NCBI GenBank assembly: GCA_001577055.1
Contig: LSCG01000024.1
Coordinates: forward strand, 1 to 32,254
Length of the DNA: 32,254 nt
Reading direction: 5' to 3'
From: Fidelibacterota bacterium TCS56
Lineage (GTDB): Bacteria > Fidelibacterota > Marinisomatia > Marinisomatales > TCS56
The first letter of the stretch is position 1. Each line of letters begins with the position of its first letter. The position numbers were made by a program, and so were the translations under genes. Under the pieces are notes generated by a model. It made no database searches. It had not been told where the DNA came from and worked only from the letters and a program-made list of their open reading frames with translations. Below, piece after piece: positions 28,165 to 32,254 of the stretch.

Positions 28165-31117
28165 GCCCCCCCTTCTGTTGTGCATCTTTCACGCGTGCGG
28201 CAATTATCTGCTGGATGAAACGATTCCGGGTTTGGCGATCACGCTGCCGCAAAATCGCATCCTTTTCCAGACTGAAATAGCGCCGGCCCTCGATCCAGGT
28301 TTGTTCGGCGCGGGCGGCGGTGGACAGGGGACTGGCATCCCAGATTACAAAGTCGGCATCCTTGCCCTCCTCCAGCGAACCTACCCAACGCTCAATACCA
28401 AGCTGACGTGCGGCGTTAATCGTAATCAGTTTCAGGGCCTCTTCTTCAGACATGCCGCCGTACTTCAGCGCTTTGGCCGCTTCCGTGTTCAGGCGCCGGG
28501 CCAGTTCATCACTGTCGGAGTTGACCGATACACTGGCGCCGATTTCGTGCATCAGACTCACGTTATGCGGAATGGCATCATATACCTCGAATTTATAGGC
28601 CCACCAATCGGAGAATGACGAGCCTCCCACTCCGTGTTCGCGCAACCTTTCGGCGATTTTGTAACCCTCCAGGGTGTGCTGAAAGGTGCCCAGGCGAAAA
28701 CCGAATTGTTCGGCTATCCGCATGAAAGCCAGCATTTCATCGGACCGGTAGGCGTGGCAATGCACCAGGCGTTGACCGGCGAGTACCTCGGTCAAAGCTT
28801 CCAGTTCTAAATCACGGCGGGGCGGAATACTGGTTTTGCGCAGGCGGGAATTCCGCCGGTAGCGCCGCCATTCACCGGCATAATCCTCGGCGGCGGTAAA
28901 AGCATCGGTAAGATATTGTTCCACTCCCAATCGCGTCTGGGGATAACGGGTTGTAAATTGATCGCCCCAATTGGATTGTTTGACATTTTCTCCCAGGGCA
29001 AACTTGATTCCGGGTGGTGCGGCGCTGAATATCAGGTTTTGGTCGTTACTGCCCCAGCGCAACTTCAGGACGGCATTCTGGCCGCCGATGGTATTGGCTG
29101 ATCCGTGGAGGACGTTTATTGTTGTAACCCCTCCTGCTAATTCCCGATAGATGGCAATATCATCGGCATCGATTACATCCTCCACCCGCACTTCGGCTGA
29201 ATTGCTGTGGGTGCCTTCGTTCACACCGATACAGGTAGTATGGCTGTGGCAATCCACTATCCCGGGGGTTAAATGTTTGCCATTCCCATCGATAATTAAC
29301 GCTCCCCCCCTGGGATAAGCAATAGCCGGCGCGATTTCCTTAAGCTTGCCATCAACAAAAAGGGCGTCCCAGCCCTCCACAATACCCAATGGGCCACAGG
29401 TCCAGATGGTGGCGTCGTTGACCAACACAACCGGTTCCACCGCTGGAATTTGTGCAAATCCGTAGGCACCCTCGGGATAAGTTACAAAATACGGACTTGC
29501 AGGTTGTTCGGCCGGGACCGATTCTGCTTGGGCGGGCGATGTCATCCTGACGGCGTTCCAGGTCATTATTTGTCCCGCTTCGGTTACGGCCCGTCCTTCC
29601 AGTTGACCGGCATAGCGGGTGGCATAATAGCGCGTCCAGCCCGGTAGCGCCAGTGGTTCGGTATCCATGACCCAGTTAAGCTGATTCTCGCTTACCGATA
29701 TTTCTTTCCCCTTAAGCCGCAGGGTGTCATGGGTGACGGTGATCCGGTATCTGCCATCACGGAAATCAATCTGCAAACCCAGGCTGTCTGATCCAATCAT
29801 CATTTGCCATCGACCGGTAAACTCGCGGCTTTGACTGCTTTCAATTGGGTGTCGCCGGCCTCCGATCCAGACTTCGCATACGCTGGCATTTTTACTGAAA
29901 TAATCACCATCGACTACGGTGAGATTGGCATGGTAGCCAGGGGCAATTCGACCCAGACGCTCACCCTGATTCAGCATTGCTGCCGGTTCGGTGGTCAGGG
30001 CCGCCAGGGCGGCGGTTTTATCCAGACCATTATTCACCAGCTTCACCAGATTACGGTGAAAGTCTTCGGATTTTCCCAATCCATCGGTAGTCACTGCCAC
30101 AGCATTACCTTTAGCCACCATTCGCTTGATATTGCCCGGCGCCAGCGCCCAGTGCTTTAACCGTTCCGTGGGAATCTGGCGTGCCAGCAGGGGATTTGTC
30201 ACATCCGGCGCCTCAGGGAAATTCACCGGCAGAATCCAGCGGGCATCGATTTGGGAGATTTCATCAATCCGCCGATACTCATAACCGCTGCCGCGAATTA
30301 TCAACGGCAGAGAAAATTCATCGGCCAGACGGTTGATACGCAGGACTTCCTGCTCTTCCGCCGCCGGAAAACAAAACGGCAGGCCGGCCTCCCGGCTGGA
30401 ACTTAGGGCGGCCAGGCTCAAATCCTGTTGGGGCTGGGAATTACGGGCGGGATATTTCTGATAAATTTTCCAGGCCTCGTGGTACCAATCGCAATCCAAC
30501 AGAGTCTGGCGAACGAATGCAATGGCACCCATCAGCGAAGCAGGATAGGTTTTGGATTTCCAACCACCTCGTTCCAGGGATATAATCTGGGCCGGCTCTT
30601 CATCGATGACCTGCCCTTTTTCCGTCAGATTCACCAGCCCGGAATAACCACGAAAGATGCCTTTGTCCCCCACCAGGTTGGCAGTGGTAAATCCCAGTTG
30701 GCGCAATTTTTCATATTGTTGATTACTTCCATCGTAGGCGGCTGCGGCCTGACGATGTGCCCAGGTTTTCTCCTGCCAGTGATCGAGGATCGATTGATTA
30801 TCACCGGCATTAATCTCCACTGGCACCCAGGGGTCAATGAACCCGGCGTACACCGTTTTTCCACTTAAATCAATGATACCTGCATCGGCCGGGATACCGA
30901 TATTGTCGCCCACGGCTTCGATAAGGCCGTCGCGGATAATGATGGTGGCCTTGTCAATTTGTACTCCCGGTTCGGAGTGGACCCGGGCGTTGGTCAGAGC
31001 CCAGACCGTTGGTGGGTTGGATCTGATGCCTTCGGCCGGACGTGTCTGCGCCCCTCCCGTCCGAATTACCATCAGCATTACGATTAATAATAATGGTTGC
31101 AACCGCCTGATCACCAT
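28154..31117 (-). CDS. Two-module secreted amidohydrolase (imidazolonepropionase-like)
   Basis: N-module KATIIIRDGLIEAVGDN...GKTVYAGFIDPWVPV; C-module GKHLTPGIVDCHSHTTCIGVNEG (HxH), WVGSLEEGKDADFVIWD; ATG 31117 with GGGAG upstream. Confidence 0.9.
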   Translation of the reverse strand: MVIRRLQPLLLIVMLMVIRTGGAQTRPAEGIRSNPPTVWALTNARVHSEPGVQIDKATIIIRDGLIEAVGDNIGIPADAGIIDLSGKTVYAGFIDPWVPVEINAGDNQSILDHWQEKTWAHRQAAAAYDGSNQQYEKLRQLGFTTANLVGDKGIFRGYSGLVNLTEKGQVIDEEPAQIISLERGGWKSKTYPASLMGAIAFVRQTLLDCDWYHEAWKIYQKYPARNSQPQQDLSLAALSSSREAGLPFCFPAAEEQEVLRINRLADEFSLPLIIRGSGYEYRRIDEISQIDARWILPVNFPEAPDVTNPLLARQIPTERLKHWALAPGNIKRMVAKGNAVAVTTDGLGKSEDFHRNLVKLVNNGLDKTAALAALTTEPAAMLNQGERLGRIAPGYHANLTVVDGDYFSKNASVCEVWIGGRRHPIESSQSREFTGRWQMMIGSDSLGLQIDFRDGRYRITVTHDTLRLKGKEISVSENQLNWVMDTEPLALPGWTRYYATRYAGQLEGRAVTEAGQIMTWNAVRMTSPAQAESVPAEQPASPYFVTYPEGAYGFAQIPAVEPVVLVNDATIWTCGPLGIVEGWDALFVDGKLKEIAPAIAYPRGGALIIDGNGKHLTPGIVDCHSHTTCIGVNEGTHSNSAEVRVEDVIDADDIAIYRELAGGVTTINVLHGSANTIGGQNAVLKLRWGSNDQNLIFSAAPPGIKFALGENVKQSNWGDQFTTRYPQTRLGVEQYLTDAFTAAEDYAGEWRRYRRNSRLRKTSIPPRRDLELEALTEVLAGQRLVHCHAYRSDEMLAFMRIAEQFGFRLGTFQHTLEGYKIAERLREHGVGGSSFSDWWAYKFEVYDAIPHNVSLMHEIGASVSVNSDSDELARRLNTEAAKALKYGGMSEEEALKLITINAARQLGIERWVGSLEEGKDADFVIWDASPLSTAARAEQTWIEGRRYFSLEKDAILRQRDRQTRNRFIQQIIAARVKDAQQKGGHGE

Positions 31118-31250
31118 TTTAACTCCCGTCCGGTCTGATTGGATGAAATTATGAAGGATTAATTTAAACACTGGTAATCGTTAGATGGCAAGCAAATGAC
31201 CGCTGAAAATGCCCTGGACTTCAATAGTCGCGGCAAGTGTAATTTTTAAC

Positions 31251-31757
31251 ATGACCACTACCAGAATTATCGCGCGCCGCGCAGTTTTAATCGCCACCAT
31301 AGTAATCCTGTCGGTGGGATTGGATCAAGTTACCAAGGCCATTGCCGTTGACCTGCTGAAAGGCCTGCCCAAAATATCTTACCTGGGGGATATCTTTCGC
31401 TGGCAGTACGCCGAGAACAGCGGCGGATTTCTCAGCCTGGGATCCGAACTGCCGCCGGTGATCAAATTTATCTTAATGCGAATTCTACCGCTCCTGGGTT
31501 TGAGTGTGATCCTGACATACACGCTGATCACACCCTTGCCAACCCTGACTACGGTTTTACTCAGTCTGCTGTGTGGCGGGGGTTTGAGCAATCTGGTTGA
31601 CCGGCTGGCCAATTCCGGTCAGGTAGTGGATTTCATGAATATGGGCATCGGATCGCTGCGCACCGGCATCTTCAACGTAGCCGATGTTCTGATCATGATC
31701 GGCGGGATTGGAATGGTGGTGGTCTATCTCAAGCCATCCAGTAAATCAACCGTTTAA
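31251..31757 (+). CDS. lspA: Lipoprotein signal peptidase (signal peptidase II)
   Basis: VGLDQVTKAIA, YAENSGGFLSLG, GGLSNLVDRL, GIFNVADVLI catalytic Asp motifs; 4 TM segments. Confidence 0.95.
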   Translation: MTTTRIIARRAVLIATIVILSVGLDQVTKAIAVDLLKGLPKISYLGDIFRWQYAENSGGFLSLGSELPPVIKFILMRILPLLGLSVILTYTLITPLPTLTTVLLSLLCGGGLSNLVDRLANSGQVVDFMNMGIGSLRTGIFNVADVLIMIGGIGMVVVYLKPSSKSTV

Positions 31758-31831
31758 TATACCAGTAAACCGGTGTGATAAAATGAGGTGGTCCCCATAG
31801 TCTGGTTCTGCTATTCCTTTTTGATTGTAGC

Positions 31832-31996
31832 TCATGCAGAATTTATACTAACCAACTGTCCAGTTTTCAGGGTCCACTTCTGCAGTGATAATTGAGGTTG
31901 CGGTTCTTGCAGTTCACTTGGTTCATCACAGCCGATGAAAGTGAATAATGTAACAAACGCCAACATAATTAATACATTATATTGTTTCGGACTCAT
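31832..31996 (-). CDS. Small putative lipoprotein (54 aa), possibly truncated
   Basis: Manual translation MSPKQYNVLIMLAFVTLFTFIGCDEPSELQEPQPQLSLQKWTLKTGQLVSINSA*; lipobox FIGC; AGGTGAGAAAATG context. Not in the supplied ORF list. Confidence 0.6.
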   Translation of the reverse strand: MSPKQYNVLIMLAFVTLFTFIGCDEPSELQEPQPQLSLQKWTLKTGQLVSINSA

Positions 31997-32070
31997 TTTC
32001 TCACCTGTTTGGCACTTAAGTTCTTTCCATACTATTAAGCTTCTTATATCGATTCCACTATACTAGACTT

Positions 32071-32253
32071 CTAGCGCTTTCCGAGTATCAATACCGGATA
32101 GTACGGCCATCCCCCCTGCGCGTACGAGCCGGCTATGGCAATGATATCATTTTCAAACTTTACACTGTTGATATGGATCTGGAAAGGGATAAAGTTGATA
32201 TGGATCTGGAAAGGGATAAAATCAGATGACCAGTCAAGACCGTTGAAATGCTG
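32071..32253 (-). CDS. C-terminus of an unidentified protein (runs off the window edge)
   Basis: Minus-strand frame QHFNGLDWSSDFIPFQIHINFIPFQIHINSVKFENDIIAIAGSYAQGGWPYYPVLILGKR*. Confidence 0.55.
   Translation of the reverse strand, partial: QHFNGLDWSSDFIPFQIHINFIPFQIHINSVKFENDIIAIAGSYAQGGWPYYPVLILGKR
32167..32220. repeat. Exact 27-bp tandem duplication
   Basis: GTTGATATGGATCTGGAAAGGGATAAA at 32167-32193 and 32194-32220. Confidence 0.98.
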
Positions 32254-32254
32254 A

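Overview
The window looks like one chromosomal segment of an FCB-group-like bacterium. That placement is inferred from a 'YPNPFN' C-terminal sorting-type tail; the taxon is not proven. It starts with the 3' part of a tRNA-Lys(TTT), followed by a decayed integrative island (about 54-3380). The island holds a tyrosine recombinase reduced to its catalytic domain, a 30-codon hsdM 5' remnant lying head-to-tail against it, an intact three-part DUF262 + HNH + AlbA_2 (Schlafen-like) protein, and a truncated DUF5131 gene ending at a degenerate copy of the tRNA 3' end. Next come groSL with a perfect CIRCE operator, dut, a secreted M1 peptidase, an exported PCMT, a MaoC-like protein, a decaying c-type cytochrome/porin cluster with two in-frame TGA codons, a YifB/ComM ATPase, ispG, TPR proteins (one with a ~100-bp tandem duplication of its 5' end), an isochorismatase, a 2H phosphoesterase, DUF1761, and a start-less receiver domain. 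A four-gene hydroxyproline cluster follows: glycyl radical HypD, its activase, trans-3-hydroxyproline dehydratase, and an OCD-family reductase. The window ends with an SDR, two overlapping amidohydrolase genes, lspA, and small or partial ORFs. The best candidates for follow-up are the DUF262-HNH-AlbA_2 fusion in its island and the dual hydroxyproline cluster. I cannot establish novelty of either without database searches.
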